Source of the DNA: an uncultured Schlesneria sp.
GTDB lineage: Bacteria; Planctomycetota; Planctomycetia; Planctomycetales; Planctomycetaceae
NCBI GenBank assembly: GCA_903834925.1
Contig: CAILLA010000213.1
Span: 1-35,257 of the forward strand
Length of the DNA stretch: 35,257 nucleotides
Reading direction: 5' to 3'
Shown: positions 24,814 to 34,328 of the stretch, piece after piece
How the letters are laid out: each line of letters opens with the position of its first letter
Position numbering within the stretch: position 1 is the first letter of the stretch
Position numbers and translations under genes: made by a program
Notes under the pieces: generated by a model
The model's input: the letters and a program-made list of their open reading frames with translations, nothing else
What the model was told of the DNA's origin: nothing
Database searches by the model: none

Positions 24814-25569
24814 TCAAATTGACGCTGTCGGTAGGATGACGTTCTGCCAGCGTTTGGGCATTGTAGCAAATGCTGCTTCATACGTTTTTTCCAAAGGAAT
24901 CATGACACACCCATTTGGTTCCAGAAAAAGTGGCATATCCGGGAGCATTTGGCCAATCGCAAGCGTTTCAATTAGGGCACGCGTGGTGAGATCGCATTCA
25001 TATGCGACAAAGGTTAACGGTTTGTCCGTAGGAAGTAAAAAAGGATCATCCTGAACTTCTTCCCAAATGGCGGCATGAATGCCGTTCGGGTCTCGCGGTC
25101 CAGGTGGGAACGGATCGAGAATTAGTAAATGAATCCGATGTTCAAGGAACTCGCATGCCTTTTCCACGAAGGCTCGCAGTGCATGGCGATTGGATTTGTT
25201 TCCCGGAGAGACAATTTCAATCATGGCGACAATTCGATCGCCGCTAACGTGGCGCACGACAATCGAACTCTTCTTTCGTCGATAAAATTCCGCTTCCGTT
25301 TCCGCTTTAAACCGGGTTTCCGGTCGCGTCCGCAATACAGTGGCGGTTCCACCGACGCTTTCGTCATTCGATTGGTCCGGCGGGGCCTCTCTCGCGCTTT
25401 GTAGTGTCAGTACATCAGGCCCAAATCCTGCTGCGACCTGCTCCGGCAGTGCGTAGTAGTCCTTTGGCAGCAGCGTCCGGTTCAATTCTCGCGAGATTTC
25501 CGAGATCCATTCATGATGAAATGCATGAAAGATCCCCGCCTCCACCTTACTCCAATTATGCATCGGCAT
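24814..25569 (-). CDS. DUF4058 family protein
   Basis: A 251-aa protein whose start ([31 protein letters not shown]) and the block [61 protein letters not shown] match DUF4058, a family widespread in Planctomycetes and Cyanobacteria and of unknown function. The segment [11 protein letters not shown]...[11 protein letters not shown] resembles the PD-(D/E)XK-like core of Uma2/DUF820 proteins, so a nuclease-like fold is possible but untested. No signal peptide is visible, so it is cytoplasmic. ATG 25569 overlaps the upstream isomerase gene by 14 nt, and GGGAAG lies 7 nt before; a second ATG at 25563 is also possible. Confidence 0.88.
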   Translation of the reverse strand: MPMHNWSKVEAGIFHAFHHEWISEISRELNRTLLPKDYYALPEQVAAGFGPDVLTLQSAREAPPDQSNDESVGGTATVLRTRPETRFKAETEAEFYRRKKSSIVVRHVSGDRIVAMIEIVSPGNKSNRHALRAFVEKACEFLEHRIHLLILDPFPPGPRDPNGIHAAIWEEVQDDPFLLPTDKPLTFVAYECDLTTRALIETLAIGQMLPDMPLFLEPNGCVMIPLEKTYEAAFATMPKRWQNVILPTASI

Positions 25570-26497
25570 AGATGCTTCCCTGATCTCTGATGAAATTTCT
25601 CAAATAAACGGCACTCTGTTTGAGCGATGCTTTACGTGACTCGACGGTTCCTTCATACGCGCGATCTTCGACTTCCACGCAGACAGGACCGCGATAACCG
25701 ACGTCGCCAAGCGTTCCAAAGAACTGGCCCCAGTTCACATCGCCTAAACCGGGAAGCTTTGGTGTGTGGTATTGGTTCGGATGAGCCAGAATCCCTACTT
25801 CGTCCAGCTTATGATGGTCGATGCGAACATCCTTCGCATGGATATGGACCAGTCGATCAGCGAATTCGCGAATCGGTTTCAGGTAGTCCATGTGTTGCCA
25901 GATCATGTGTGAAGGGTCGTAGTTCAACCCGAAATTCAGGCTCGGAATATCATCGAACATCCGCCGCCAGATTGACGGTGTCGTGGCCAGATTCTTGCCC
26001 CCTGGCCATTCGTCTTTTGAAAACAGCATCGGACAGTTTTCGATTCCGATTCGTACCCCGTGATCTTCCGCAAACTTCACCAGCGGCTTCCACGTTGCAA
26101 TAAAACGAGGCCAATTGTCGTCGACCGATTTCGTCCAGTCTCGACCGACGAATGTATTCATCCGTTTCAGGCCGAGCAGTGACGTCGCTTGAATCACCTT
26201 TCGGATATGGTCGACGTAACGTTTCGCCTCTTCAAGATCAGGTGCGAGTGGATTCGGGTAATAGCCAAGCCCGCTAATTGAAACGCCCGCATCCGCCATG
26301 ATCCCTTTGACTTCGTCTGCTTTGGATGGCGGGAAGTCGGTGACATCAACATGGGTCACACCGGCATACCTTCGCTCGGCTTTGCTCGGTGGCCAGCACA
26401 TCAGTTCGATGCATGAGTAACCTGTCTCCCCTGCGAATTTTGCGACTTCAGCCAGGGAGAATTCCGGCAAAATGGCACTGACAAAACCGAGCTGCAT
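25556..26497 (-). CDS. Sugar phosphate isomerase/epimerase (xylose-isomerase-like TIM barrel)
   Basis: A 313-aa cytoplasmic TIM-barrel protein of the AP endonuclease 2/xylose-isomerase-like family (COG1082); no signal peptide. Likely metal ligands are Glu in [12 protein letters not shown], Asp in [12 protein letters not shown], His in [12 protein letters not shown] and Glu in [14 protein letters not shown], giving the usual E-D-H-E set. The family includes inositol, tagatose/psicose and hydroxypyruvate isomerases; the substrate cannot be told apart here. The start ATG 26497 has GGAA upstream. It lies 80 nt after a propeller gene and overlaps the DUF4058 gene, so it belongs to the leftward chain from the PSD1 gene, which suggests processing of an unusual sugar. 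Confidence 0.92.
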   Translation of the reverse strand: MQLGFVSAILPEFSLAEVAKFAGETGYSCIELMCWPPSKAERRYAGVTHVDVTDFPPSKADEVKGIMADAGVSISGLGYYPNPLAPDLEEAKRYVDHIRKVIQATSLLGLKRMNTFVGRDWTKSVDDNWPRFIATWKPLVKFAEDHGVRIGIENCPMLFSKDEWPGGKNLATTPSIWRRMFDDIPSLNFGLNYDPSHMIWQHMDYLKPIREFADRLVHIHAKDVRIDHHKLDEVGILAHPNQYHTPKLPGLGDVNWGQFFGTLGDVGYRGPVCVEVEDRAYEGTVESRKASLKQSAVYLRNFIRDQGSIYADA

Positions 26498-26577
26498 GAT
26501 CGAAGTTCCAAGATGAACTAGAGAAAGGTTTAAACAATAGGAAAATATCCGCTTGAACCGACTCTCGGAACTCGCGA

Positions 26578-28056
26578 CTACTTCGGGATACGATTCAGAT
26601 TATAAAACGCTTCCTTGTGAAGCAGGGGAAGGCCGTTTGCTGAACGTACTCCGCCCGAAACCAGTTCGTGAATATTTCCGGCTTTCAAGCTGTCGACGAC
26701 CAGCCGAACCGTCATCTGATCAGCCGAAACGGTCGCACTCACAATCTTCGGATGAGTTTGATCGACTTCAGGGCTGCCGTAATTAGCCTGATAGATATAC
26801 GCGTAAGTTTCGAGTTTATAACTGCCAACGTCGCCAGCCGTCTTCGAATCGACAGGCTGAGTAAACTTCAATTCAAAGCCATCGGGCTTGGCTCGCATTT
26901 CCTGGATTTCGAACGGGATCTTCCCCGTCCAGACGATTCGGTCTAACGAACCCGGTTTCGGACCCCGTGAACCCCAGCCACGGTTTGTACCACCGACAAA
27001 CATTGTCCCATTGTCAGTCATCAGCATTCCAAGGCTGCCCGATGTAAAACCTTCGCGAAAACGAAAGCAAGCTCCCTGATAGTAGCCGTCGACCTTTTCC
27101 AGAAAACACCGCATCACAGTGCTGTCACTTTGATCTCCCACGAACATCTGATTCTCGAACGGACCGAACTTGCCTCTTGTCGTGTCACAGACAATACCGC
27201 TCGCCGACTTCCCCATTTTCCCATAGGGGAACAACACGGCCGACGGTTCGTATTCCGGGATTTTCGCGGCCTCAGTCATGAAACGGCTACCGCTTTCCGG
27301 TTCCTTAGGTCGTGGTCCCATTGAGGCTTTGACCTCTGCCAGGTCGTACCAGCGGTTGCCGCCCGGATGACCAACGAACTTGCCGGGCGAAAGATGCTTC
27401 AAGCCACACGTTCCATTCCACGGTCCCTGATTGTCAGTATAGAACATCTCACCCTCAGCGTTCATGCCGATCCCTCCTGGAGAACGGATTCCACTGCAAG
27501 TCGGAATCGATTTTCCATCGGGAGCGATCCGCAGGCACCAACCGCGATATTTGACGTCACTGCTGAACGAACCGGTCAGGCACAGCACAACCCAGATATT
27601 TCCATCACGATCAAACCGCGAGCCAAACGCGTACTCGTGGTAATCGCCGGAAATCTGCCAATCATCGTTGACCGTTTCAAACAGATCCGCCTTGCCGTCT
27701 CCGTCGGTATCTTTCAGACGAGTCAACTCACCGCGCTGAGTCGCATAGATCCAACCATCGCGGTACGACAGTCCCAGCACTTCATGAAGCCCATGCGCAA
27801 ATCGACTGAATGTCGCATCGGTCGGTGAATCAGCAAACGGCTTATCCACCAACCAGATCTCGCCGCGACGAGTCGATACCGCCAGCTTGCCGGTTGGTAG
27901 TAACTCGACCCCTCCCGCTTCGAGCATGATCTCTTTGGGAATGTCGAACGACACCATCTTATAGAAATCATTCTCGACCGGGTTCTGATCGTCGGCCCAA
28001 GCCGGCGTGGAAACGATCGCGATCAAGCAGGCAATAACCCAGCATCGTTGAAACAT
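26578..28056 (-). CDS. Secreted beta-propeller protein (planctomycete membrane-bound dehydrogenase-like)
   Basis: A 492-aa exported protein. A signal peptide ([16 protein letters not shown]) is followed by a six-bladed-type propeller: [98 protein letters not shown] and [34 protein letters not shown] is a Ca-binding-like loop. The last 110 residues ([25 protein letters not shown]...) look like an Ig-like/SbsA-type domain. This matches PVC-group 'putative membrane-bound dehydrogenase' propellers, but no CxxCH heme motif is present here. The start ATG 28056 has GGGAAG 8 nt upstream. It follows the PSD1 gene by 52 nt, a pairing typical for these families. Confidence 0.88.
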   Translation of the reverse strand: MFQRCWVIACLIAIVSTPAWADDQNPVENDFYKMVSFDIPKEIMLEAGGVELLPTGKLAVSTRRGEIWLVDKPFADSPTDATFSRFAHGLHEVLGLSYRDGWIYATQRGELTRLKDTDGDGKADLFETVNDDWQISGDYHEYAFGSRFDRDGNIWVVLCLTGSFSSDVKYRGWCLRIAPDGKSIPTCSGIRSPGGIGMNAEGEMFYTDNQGPWNGTCGLKHLSPGKFVGHPGGNRWYDLAEVKASMGPRPKEPESGSRFMTEAAKIPEYEPSAVLFPYGKMGKSASGIVCDTTRGKFGPFENQMFVGDQSDSTVMRCFLEKVDGYYQGACFRFREGFTSGSLGMLMTDNGTMFVGGTNRGWGSRGPKPGSLDRIVWTGKIPFEIQEMRAKPDGFELKFTQPVDSKTAGDVGSYKLETYAYIYQANYGSPEVDQTHPKIVSATVSADQMTVRLVVDSLKAGNIHELVSGGVRSANGLPLLHKEAFYNLNRIPK

Positions 28057-28108
28057 TGATATCTTCCCGTTAAGTCGATTGTCGGTAATGTTGATCTTGT
28101 GAATGGAC

Positions 28109-31100
28109 CTATTTATTCAGCACTTCGTCCAGGTTCATCAACTCGTTTGCCAGCATTGTCCATGCGGCGAGCGTTTCTGGTTCGATTGAAGGGTCCGCTT
28201 TCGATTCCCCTTCGGAAATCAGTTTTTTGGCATCGTCGGGGTGCGAGGAATAATATCTGACAAGTTGATCCAGCGAATTTCGTACAACGGGAAGTTCTCG
28301 TGATTTGAAAGGACGAGCAATCAACCGCATTGACATCGCATTAAGCTTGGATGTGTGATCAGACGGACCTTGTCCCTTCAAGACCAGTTGAGCCAAATTC
28401 CTGGCCGCTTCAACAAACTGCGTATCGTTCAGCGTGACCAACGCCTGTAGCGGAGTGTTTGTTCGTTCGCGACGGACGGTACAGGTTTCTCGTGCCGTGG
28501 CATTGAAGATCTCCATCGACGCCGGCGGCGCAGACCGCTTCCAAAAGGTATACATACTTCGGCGGTAAAGGTTTTCGCCCGTATCTCGTTTATAGTCGCG
28601 GGTGTTGCTTCCGATCATCGCCACCGCTTCCCAGACGCCGTCCGGTTGATAAGGCTTGACGCTTGGTCCGCCGATCTTCTCGACGAGCAGACCACTCGAA
28701 GCCAAGGCGTAGTCACGAACCATTTCAGCATCCATACGGAACCGGGGTCCGCGAGACATCAACCGGTTGAAGGGGTCTTTTTCCAGCTTTTCTTTTGTCA
28801 CTTCGGCGGATTGTTTGTAGGTATTTGATGTGACGATCAGTCGGAAAAGCCGCTTGACGTCCCAAGCGGTGACAGATGCCTGCGTGTCATTGGGCCACGT
28901 CAGGCTGGGGCACCCTTCGCGGAATTCCAGAGCCAACCAATCGAGCAATGGCTGGTTCGATGGAAGTTCACCCGCGATTCCAAAGTCACCCGTTGTACGA
29001 ACAATTCCGGCTCCGAACAATTCCTGCCAGAACCGATTCACGGTAACTCGGGCGGTTAGCGGATGCTCGGGTGCAAGCAGCCATTGTGCCAGCCCCAGAC
29101 GATTCTTCGGTGCATTGGCGGGAAACGCAGGAAACGCCGCAGGTGTGTTCGGCTTGACCGGATCACGACGCTTGTCGTATTCGCCACGGAAAAGAACGTA
29201 CGCCATCGCTTCTTCGCTTTTCTCATTCATCACGAGAGCCACCGTTCCACGTGCTTTAAGAGTATTCAGTTCGTTTTCCAGCGACGCCAACTTGGCCGTT
29301 CGTTCTTTAAAAGCGGCATCGTCCGTTCCCAGCCACCACGGATAGATCTCGTTCTTCTCAAGGTCCGTTCGTTGATCAGCTGGTTTGGCCAGGATTCCGG
29401 CGAACCGTGAAGCCTTTGCCATTGATTCGACTTCTGCGGGTGCCAGAGCACGCTTGTAAATTCGGAGATCCTGAATTGCCGCTCCGCTGATCGGTTCGCT
29501 TCCGTTTCGTTCGCCGATTCGGAATGGTGTTGTTGTCTTGATCGAACCTTGCAGTCTGTCAACTTCCACATTGGTCGCCTGAGGCTGGCCGTTGTAATAA
29601 ATCTTCACCCCCGTAGCCTTCGACGACCCATCATAACTGAAGGCCACATGAGTCCATTCGTTGGCGGGGACTTGCGCCTGAGCGACAACCTTCAACGCAT
29701 TGTCCGACCATTTACTGATGATATGCGTTCCGATTCGACGAGCCTGAACCCAGAAGTCCCAACCTTCATAGGTTTGGGGCTTATTCATTCTAGCGGCCAG
29801 TACCCCTTGCGAATCATTGGGATTTAACTTGACCCAGGCCGAGATCGAAAACGGCTGGTTCGTGTCAAAGTCGCCCACATCCGCCAGGTCTGCTGCCGCT
29901 CCTTGCAGCTGTAACGCCTTTGACGAACTTCCTTCAATCCATTTCGCAGAGGGATTTAATGTAACATCACGAGGTTGACCATCAACCGAAACTTTTGTCA
30001 CCGTTCCATCCCCTTCATTTAACGGGGCATGCAGCGCGAGGTCCTTTGTTGGGATTGCAGACGCGATTGATTCGGCATTCGCTGCGGCCAGCCAGGCATC
30101 AAAAGTAGGTCGAGCTTCCTGACGTCGTGCTTCAACCTGTTGTTTCGCCACGGCGATTTCGGCAGGTAACGCATCAAATCGAGGTCGGTCTTGAGGCTGA
30201 GGAACAACGACGACTGGAGGCGTATCTTTAATGTTACCGTCCATCGCGTTCTGAGTCGTGTTATTGAAGAACGCTGCGAATTCGTAGAATTCTTTTTGAG
30301 ACAGCGGGTCGAACTTATGATCGTGACAGACAGAACAACCACCCGTCATTCCCATCCAGACTTGAATCACCGTATCCGTCCGATCACGGTCGTAAAGCAC
30401 GAGATATTCTTCAGCGATCGCTCCCCCTTCACTGGTTGTGATATTGCAGCGATTGAACCCTGACGCGATTTGCTGATCAAGCGAACGGTTCGGCAAAAGA
30501 TCCCCGGCCAGTTGCTCGATCGTGAATTGATCGAATGGCGTATTTCGGTTGAACGCGGAAATCACGTTGTCGCGGTAAGACCACATTTCGCGATAGTTGT
30601 CGAAATGAATTCCGTGTGAATCGGCATAACGCGAAGCATCCAGCCAGTAACGACCGCGATGTTCGCCCCAATGTTGCGATTCCATCAGTGTGTCGACCAG
30701 TTTTTCGTAAGCATTCGGGCTTTGATCCGCCACAAATCGCTCAACCGTTTCAGGTGACGGAGGCAACCCGACCAAATCCAGACTCAATCGCCGTGCCAGC
30801 GTTCGGCGATCCGCTTCAGGAGCAGGATTAAGTCCCGCTGCTTTCAACTTTGCCAAGACAAACGCGTCAATTGGATTTTTCACCCAGGTCGATTCTGATG
30901 TCGCCGGAACTTGGGGCCGAATGGGAGCCATGAACGACCAATGCGGCTGGTATTCTGCTCCGTGTTCGACCCAGGCTTTCAATAATTTTTTCTGTTCAGG
31001 AGTCAAAACTTTTCTGGTCGCCGGGGGAGGCATGACTGCATCTGGGTCTGTCGAATCGATCCGACTGATGAATTCGCTTTTCGACAAATCTCCGGGAGTG

Positions 31101-31324
31101 ATCGCCTTCTTTTCGATCGCAGCATCCCGTTTGTCGAGACGTAAATCTCCCTTTCGAGACGCGCTGTCAGGACCGTGGCAGGCAAAGCAGTGATCCGCAA
31201 GTATCGGACGAATATCGCGATTGAACTCGATCGGAGTATCAGCCGCCAATGCTCGTCCGGAAGCAAAGATCGTCCCGGCAACGGCGAAAGTAACAGCAGT
31301 CAGTGAGAGAGTACGATTTGGCAT
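28109..31324 (-). CDS. PSD1-type protein: planctomycete cytochrome C, DUF1549, LamG and DUF1553
   Basis: A 1071-aa exported protein with the full planctomycete architecture. The signal peptide (about 1-28, ASGRALA) is followed by the PSCyt1 heme motif CFACH (Cys46, Cys49, His50) in [17 protein letters not shown]1549 (PSD1) covers about 150-350 ([44 protein letters not shown]). A LamG/concanavalin-like domain (about 455-620, [13 protein letters not shown]) and C-terminal DUF1553 (about 720-1010, [33 protein letters not shown]-like) follow. The role is unproven; such genes are often linked to polysaccharide or sulfated-sugar breakdown. ATG 31324 has GGAG 8 nt upstream; an in-frame start at 31438 would precede the signal peptide. 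It is the first gene of a six-gene leftward chain. Confidence 0.95.
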   Translation of the reverse strand: MPNRTLSLTAVTFAVAGTIFASGRALAADTPIEFNRDIRPILADHCFACHGPDSASRKGDLRLDKRDAAIEKKAITPGDLSKSEFISRIDSTDPDAVMPPPATRKVLTPEQKKLLKAWVEHGAEYQPHWSFMAPIRPQVPATSESTWVKNPIDAFVLAKLKAAGLNPAPEADRRTLARRLSLDLVGLPPSPETVERFVADQSPNAYEKLVDTLMESQHWGEHRGRYWLDASRYADSHGIHFDNYREMWSYRDNVISAFNRNTPFDQFTIEQLAGDLLPNRSLDQQIASGFNRCNITTSEGGAIAEEYLVLYDRDRTDTVIQVWMGMTGGCSVCHDHKFDPLSQKEFYEFAAFFNNTTQNAMDGNIKDTPPVVVVPQPQDRPRFDALPAEIAVAKQQVEARRQEARPTFDAWLAAANAESIASAIPTKDLALHAPLNEGDGTVTKVSVDGQPRDVTLNPSAKWIEGSSSKALQLQGAAADLADVGDFDTNQPFSISAWVKLNPNDSQGVLAARMNKPQTYEGWDFWVQARRIGTHIISKWSDNALKVVAQAQVPANEWTHVAFSYDGSSKATGVKIYYNGQPQATNVEVDRLQGSIKTTTPFRIGERNGSEPISGAAIQDLRIYKRALAPAEVESMAKASRFAGILAKPADQRTDLEKNEIYPWWLGTDDAAFKERTAKLASLENELNTLKARGTVALVMNEKSEEAMAYVLFRGEYDKRRDPVKPNTPAAFPAFPANAPKNRLGLAQWLLAPEHPLTARVTVNRFWQELFGAGIVRTTGDFGIAGELPSNQPLLDWLALEFREGCPSLTWPNDTQASVTAWDVKRLFRLIVTSNTYKQSAEVTKEKLEKDPFNRLMSRGPRFRMDAEMVRDYALASSGLLVEKIGGPSVKPYQPDGVWEAVAMIGSNTRDYKRDTGENLYRRSMYTFWKRSAPPASMEIFNATARETCTVRRERTNTPLQALVTLNDTQFVEAARNLAQLVLKGQGPSDHTSKLNAMSMRLIARPFKSRELPVVRNSLDQLVRYYSSHPDDAKKLISEGESKADPSIEPETLAAWTMLANELMNLDEVLNK

Positions 31325-31467
31325 CGAAAGCTCCTCGGTTTCTACGGTAAATTGAATAATGACAATCAGTTTTCGAGCTCTGCTCAAGCAATTTATTCTA
31401 CACTTCGAGATCCCATTTCTGAAGCAGCCGAATGACAAGACTTTGTCAGTCTTTCAAATTCCTGTGC

Positions 31468-31497
31468 CACTGCTTGACCCTCTTCGGTCAAGCAGTG
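31468..31497. repeat. Hairpin 1 of array
   Basis: CACTGCTTGACC and GGTCAAGCAGTG form a perfect 12-bp stem with a 6-nt loop (CTCTTC). It is the stem nearest the PSD1 gene. Confidence 0.85.
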
Positions 31498-31499
31498 CT

Positions 31500-31530
31500 C
31501 TTCGACCGGCAAAAGTCGCAAAAGTCGAAG
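31500..31530. repeat. Hairpin 2 of array
   Basis: CTTCGAC and GTCGAAG form a 7-bp stem around a 17-nt loop which itself contains a second AAAAGTCG copy. This is the weakest of the five. Confidence 0.55.
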
Positions 31531-31580
31531 AAAGTGCTTCTGCTAAGTTTCCAGAGAGGCGACTTTGTAAGAAATCCCAA

Positions 31581-31605
31581 AAGCTTGACTCATCGAGTCA
31601 AGTTT
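31581..31605 (-). repeat. Hairpin 3 of array, terminator-like
   Basis: CTTGACTC-ATC-GAGTCAAG is a perfect 8-bp stem (31584-31602) with a 3-nt loop, extendable to 11 bp with one G-T pair. Read leftward it is followed by TTTTGGG, so it could end the transcript of the 161-aa protein. Confidence 0.8.
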
Positions 31606-31619
31606 CAAACCGGAAGCGA

Positions 31620-31640
31620 CCGGCCTGTTTTTCAGGCCGG
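31620..31640. repeat. Hairpin 4 of array
   Basis: CCGGCCTG-TTTTT-CAGGCCGG is a perfect 8-bp GC-rich stem with a T5 loop; GCG and CGC flank it one base further out and could extend it. Confidence 0.85.
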
Positions 31641-31696
31641 ACGCTCCCTAAAAACAACGCGTGACCCACCCAATTCTTGCGAACAAGGGCAAGTCA

Positions 31697-31728
31697 GAAG
31701 TCGACCTGATTGACCTCAGGTCGACTTC
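31697..31728 (-). repeat. Hairpin 5 of array, next to a stop codon
   Basis: GAAGTCGACCTGA and TCAGGTCGACTTC form a perfect 13-bp stem with a 6-nt loop (TTGACC). It begins 9 nt past the stop codon of the 161-aa protein gene. No U-run follows on the leftward strand, so it may protect the mRNA end rather than terminate. Confidence 0.85.
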
Positions 31729-31737
31729 AGTCACCGA

Positions 31738-32223
31738 TTACGCTTCGAAACATTCAACGAATTCTTCGATTGGTTCGTCGAGGATCGAAATCGGCGGCAG
31801 CTTTCGCGGTCCGTGCAGAAGAACGCCGCAGACCGTTCCGTGTTGACGGCCTGACCGAAATGCAAGGGCTTCGTTCAATTGCTGAGCCTTGAACGTCACC
31901 CGAGCCTGTTCGATGACAACGTAACTGGCATTCTTCAGAGGTTCCATTTCCTCGTCTGAAAGCGGTCGAATGTTGGTCATCGACTCGACATAGAACGATC
32001 GATCGGCGTTCTTGTCCAGGTCCTTGCCGGTCACCAGCCAGCGGCCCCGTTTCAGCAGCGGGTTTTGGGGCTGCGTTGTCGGGTCCAGCGGACTGTCGAG
32101 CGTGTCTCGAATCGACACGACCTCAATCCGCCGCAGTTCCGTTGTCGTCGGAAGCTGCTCATAATTGTAGCGCGGGTAACAGAACGAATAGGCGCAACCG
32201 ATCTCAAAAAAGGCATGATGCAT
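31738..32223 (-). CDS. Hypothetical protein, 161 aa
   Basis: I do not recognise a family. The product is soluble, with no signal peptide or membrane segment, and mixed alpha/beta by pattern. The N-terminus is rich in aromatic residues and Cys (FFEIGCAYSFCYPRYNYEQLP); then come RRIEVVSIRDTLDSPLDPTTQPQNPLLKRGRWLVTGKDLDKNADRSFYVESMTNIRPLSDEE, a strand-rich part (YVVIEQARVTFKAQQLNEALAFRSG) and an acidic C-terminus (DEPIEEFVECFEA). The start ATG 32223 is well supported by a strong AAAGGAG site 8 nt upstream (32232-32238), stronger than most genes in this window. It stands alone, divergent from def, and is followed by the hairpin array. Confidence 0.75.
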   Translation of the reverse strand: MHHAFFEIGCAYSFCYPRYNYEQLPTTTELRRIEVVSIRDTLDSPLDPTTQPQNPLLKRGRWLVTGKDLDKNADRSFYVESMTNIRPLSDEEMEPLKNASYVVIEQARVTFKAQQLNEALAFRSGRQHGTVCGVLLHGPRKLPPISILDEPIEEFVECFEA

Positions 32224-32231
32224 GGTGGATT

Positions 32232-32238
32232 CTCCTTT
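32232..32238 (-). promoter_or_regulatory. Strong ribosome-binding site
   Basis: AAAGGAG on the - strand, 8 nt from ATG 32223. It fixes the start of the 161-aa protein in a window where many genes have weak sites. Confidence 0.8.
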
Positions 32239-32417
32239 GGAGATGATCCGGCGCGATCTCGGGCATGACCTTCCAAGTCACGGCGCGCCACCCGTGAAAG
32301 AGTTCACGGTCCAATCCGAGCGATTATTGAAACCGACGAATCGACCTTTGTCGAGACACAATCTCTAGTGGTAGAAGTAGTGGACAACACCAATAATTGA
32401 TCCCCATTTTCGTCACC

Positions 32418-32432
32418 GCGGCTTCCAGCCGC
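32418..32432. repeat. Palindromic GCGGCTTCCAGCCGC element
   Basis: GCGGCT-TCC-AGCCGC is a perfect 6-bp stem with a TCC loop. It shares the core with the palindrome at 18369-18385 and the inverted repeats at 2143-2264, giving three intergenic sites of one repeat family in 35 kb. Confidence 0.75.
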
Positions 32433-32572
32433 AGCGATTGATTGAGCCACGAACAAACCAATTGAACAACCTGTCGAAAGCAACGATTAAACTAACAGAC
32501 TCGACCGTGATCTCAGCCGACCCTATAATCTGATGCATGATTTACCGATGTCTCTAACCTGCCTGAGTTTCC

Positions 32573-33169
32573 ATGGAAATTGTTCTCTACCCGCATCCCG
32601 CTCTCCGTTGGAAATCCAAGCCAATTCAAGAGATCAACGAGGGTCTTCGGCAAGTGGTCGCCGAAATGTTCAAATTGATGTATGCCGCTAAAGGGATTGG
32701 ACTCGCCGCCAACCAGGTTGGTCTTCCCTACCGTCTGTTCATCATGAATTTGACAGGCGATCCCGAGGAAAAGGATGAAGAAATTGTCTTCATCAATCCC
32801 GAGATCCTGAAACGCAAAGGAACGACCGAAGGCGAAGAAGGTTGCCTCAGTTTTCCCGGAATGTACGGGCAGGTCAAACGAGCTGCCAAAGTCGATATCG
32901 AAGCGTTCGATCTGAACGGTGAATGCTTTGAATATTCGCTCGACGAACTTGCGGCTCGAGCTGTTCAACACGAATGCGATCATCTGGACGGCGTCCTTTT
33001 CATCGATCGGATGCCAGAGGTCGGTCGCCGGGAACTCGATCCGGTGGTGAGTGACTTCGAAACCCAATTCCGTCGCTGGCAAGCTGAAGGTCGTTTTGCT
33101 CCGGATGAAGTCCTTAAGCAGGAACTGGTTAAGTTGGAACCAAAGCCACCCTCAGCGTCAAAAAAATAG
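32573..33169 (+). CDS. def: Peptide deformylase
   Basis: This metalloenzyme removes the N-formyl group from new proteins. The 198-aa product has all three motifs: GIGLAANQVG (41-50), EGCLS (89-93, with metal ligand Cys91) and QHECDH (132-137, with ligands His133 and His137 and catalytic Glu134). The length is at the upper end for the family, with a C-terminal Lys/Pro tail. The start ATG 32573 gives the usual N-terminus MEIVLYPHPALR; the Shine-Dalgarno sequence is weak (TGAG). It is followed 49 nt later by fmt on the same strand, the usual def-fmt pair, so co-transcription is likely. Confidence 0.97.
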   Translation: MEIVLYPHPALRWKSKPIQEINEGLRQVVAEMFKLMYAAKGIGLAANQVGLPYRLFIMNLTGDPEEKDEEIVFINPEILKRKGTTEGEEGCLSFPGMYGQVKRAAKVDIEAFDLNGECFEYSLDELAARAVQHECDHLDGVLFIDRMPEVGRRELDPVVSDFETQFRRWQAEGRFAPDEVLKQELVKLEPKPPSASKK

Positions 33170-33218
33170 GGTGTCAAGACCGGAGGCAATTCATTCGCCC
33201 GCGAAATTTGAGGTGATC

Positions 33219-34178
33219 GTGCCGATTCGTATTCTATTCCTTGGTACGGGACCACTTGCGCTCCCCACATTTCAATCGCTATGCGAGTCGACGACCCATC
33301 AACTTGTCGGGCTAGTGACTCAACCCGACCGAACGGGAAGAGGACACCATCAGCATGTCAATCCGCTGAAGGAACTCGCGATCAGCAAAGGACTGGTCGT
33401 CCTGCAACCTGATGTGATCAAAACCCCCGAAAGTGTTGCAGCACTGCGTGAAACGCAAGCCGATCTTTTCGTCGTCGCCGCGTACGGCCAAATGCTGTCG
33501 AAATCTGTGTTGGAAATCCCCAGACTGGGGACCATTAACGTTCATGCCTCTTTGCTACCCAAGTATCGTGGAGCCACGCCGATTCATGCCGCCGTTCTCA
33601 ATGGCGATGCCGAAGCCGGAGTGACAATTATCGAAATTGTGCAAAAGCTGGATGCTGGACCAATGCTCGGTGCTGTCAGTACGAGTATTCGCCCTGACGA
33701 AACAACCGGCCAATTGGAACAGCGACTTGCTGACATCGCTGTCCCACTGACAAATCGCGTCATTGACGAGATCGCAACTGGCATTGCAACTCGAACCCCT
33801 CAAAACGAAGCATTGGTCACTCACGTTCGAAAACTTTCAAAACTCGATGGTCTGGTCCCCTGGTCAAAATCGGCCATTGAAGTCGAACGTCATGTTCGGG
33901 GAATGCAGCCCTGGCCTGGTTCGTTTTCCCATTTAAACCAGCCAGATAAGCCACCGCTTCGGTTACAGGTACTTTCAGTCAAGATTGTCGATCCCGTGAC
34001 ATCGGTAAATCAACATCCGCCTGGAGCGGTCATTGAAGTCACCGCAAACGATCTGATTGTTCAATGTGGAACTGGAGCAGTTCGACTGTTGCATGTTCAA
34101 CCTGACGCCAAAAAGGCCATGTCAACAGCCGATTTTCTACGCGGTCGCAAAGTAGCCATCGGTGACACATTGACATAG
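33219..34178 (+). CDS. fmt: Methionyl-tRNA formyltransferase
   Basis: It formylates Met-tRNA for initiation using 10-formyl-tetrahydrofolate. The 319-aa product has the N-terminal formyltransferase domain (1-190) with the catalytic set Asn107, His109 and Asp145 in INVHASLLPKYRGATPIH and KLDAGPML, and the C-terminal tRNA-binding domain (about 205-315, SKLDGLVPWSKSAIEVERHVRGMQPWPGSF). The length is normal. The start is GTG 33219, set by GAGG at 33210-33213 five nt upstream and by the usual N-terminus PIRILFLGTGPLALPT; a longer frame to 33051 overlaps def and is not likely. The preceding gene is def. Confidence 0.97.
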   Translation: MPIRILFLGTGPLALPTFQSLCESTTHQLVGLVTQPDRTGRGHHQHVNPLKELAISKGLVVLQPDVIKTPESVAALRETQADLFVVAAYGQMLSKSVLEIPRLGTINVHASLLPKYRGATPIHAAVLNGDAEAGVTIIEIVQKLDAGPMLGAVSTSIRPDETTGQLEQRLADIAVPLTNRVIDEIATGIATRTPQNEALVTHVRKLSKLDGLVPWSKSAIEVERHVRGMQPWPGSFSHLNQPDKPPLRLQVLSVKIVDPVTSVNQHPPGAVIEVTANDLIVQCGTGAVRLLHVQPDAKKAMSTADFLRGRKVAIGDTLT

Positions 34179-34198
34179 GGTTCAATTGAATTCAAACC

Positions 34199-34219
34199 CC
34201 ACCCCCTCCACGGGGGTGG
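34199..34219. terminator. GC hairpin between convergent fmt and nnrE
   Basis: CCACCCCC-TCCAC-GGGGGTGG is a perfect 8-bp stem 20 nt past the fmt stop. U-runs are absent on both sides, so it may be a weak bidirectional terminator. Confidence 0.5.
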
Positions 34220-34328
34220 TTAACGGGCCTTTGCCCTAGCGAATCTGATAGACCGGAACCGAAGCAACAATGATTCTGGGGCCGCAGCCAGGCTACCACC
34301 CACATGGATGAGATGGGGTTCGTTCTCA

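Larger units (their letters stand above)
31325..31737. other. Intergenic region with hairpin array
   Basis: It lies between the 161-aa protein gene (ends 31738) and the PSD1 gene (starts 31324), both leftward. No gene is supported. It holds at least five separate stem-loops at 31468-31497, 31500-31530, 31581-31605, 31620-31640 and 31697-31728. The PSD1 promoter is probably in 31325-31467, but I could not fix it. Confidence 0.6.
32224..32572. other. Divergent intergenic region, 161-aa protein / def
   Basis: No gene is supported. It contains the Shine-Dalgarno site of the leftward gene, a perfect 7-bp hairpin CCGTGAA-AGAG-TTCACGG (32292-32309), which may be a regulatory or leader structure for the leftward gene, and the palindrome at 32418-32432. 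Promoters for both directions should be here. Confidence 0.5.

Noticed and set aside
33051-33218. N-terminal extension of fmt
   Set aside because: It overlaps def in another frame, is not family-like, and GTG 33219 has a good ribosome-binding site and the standard N-terminus.
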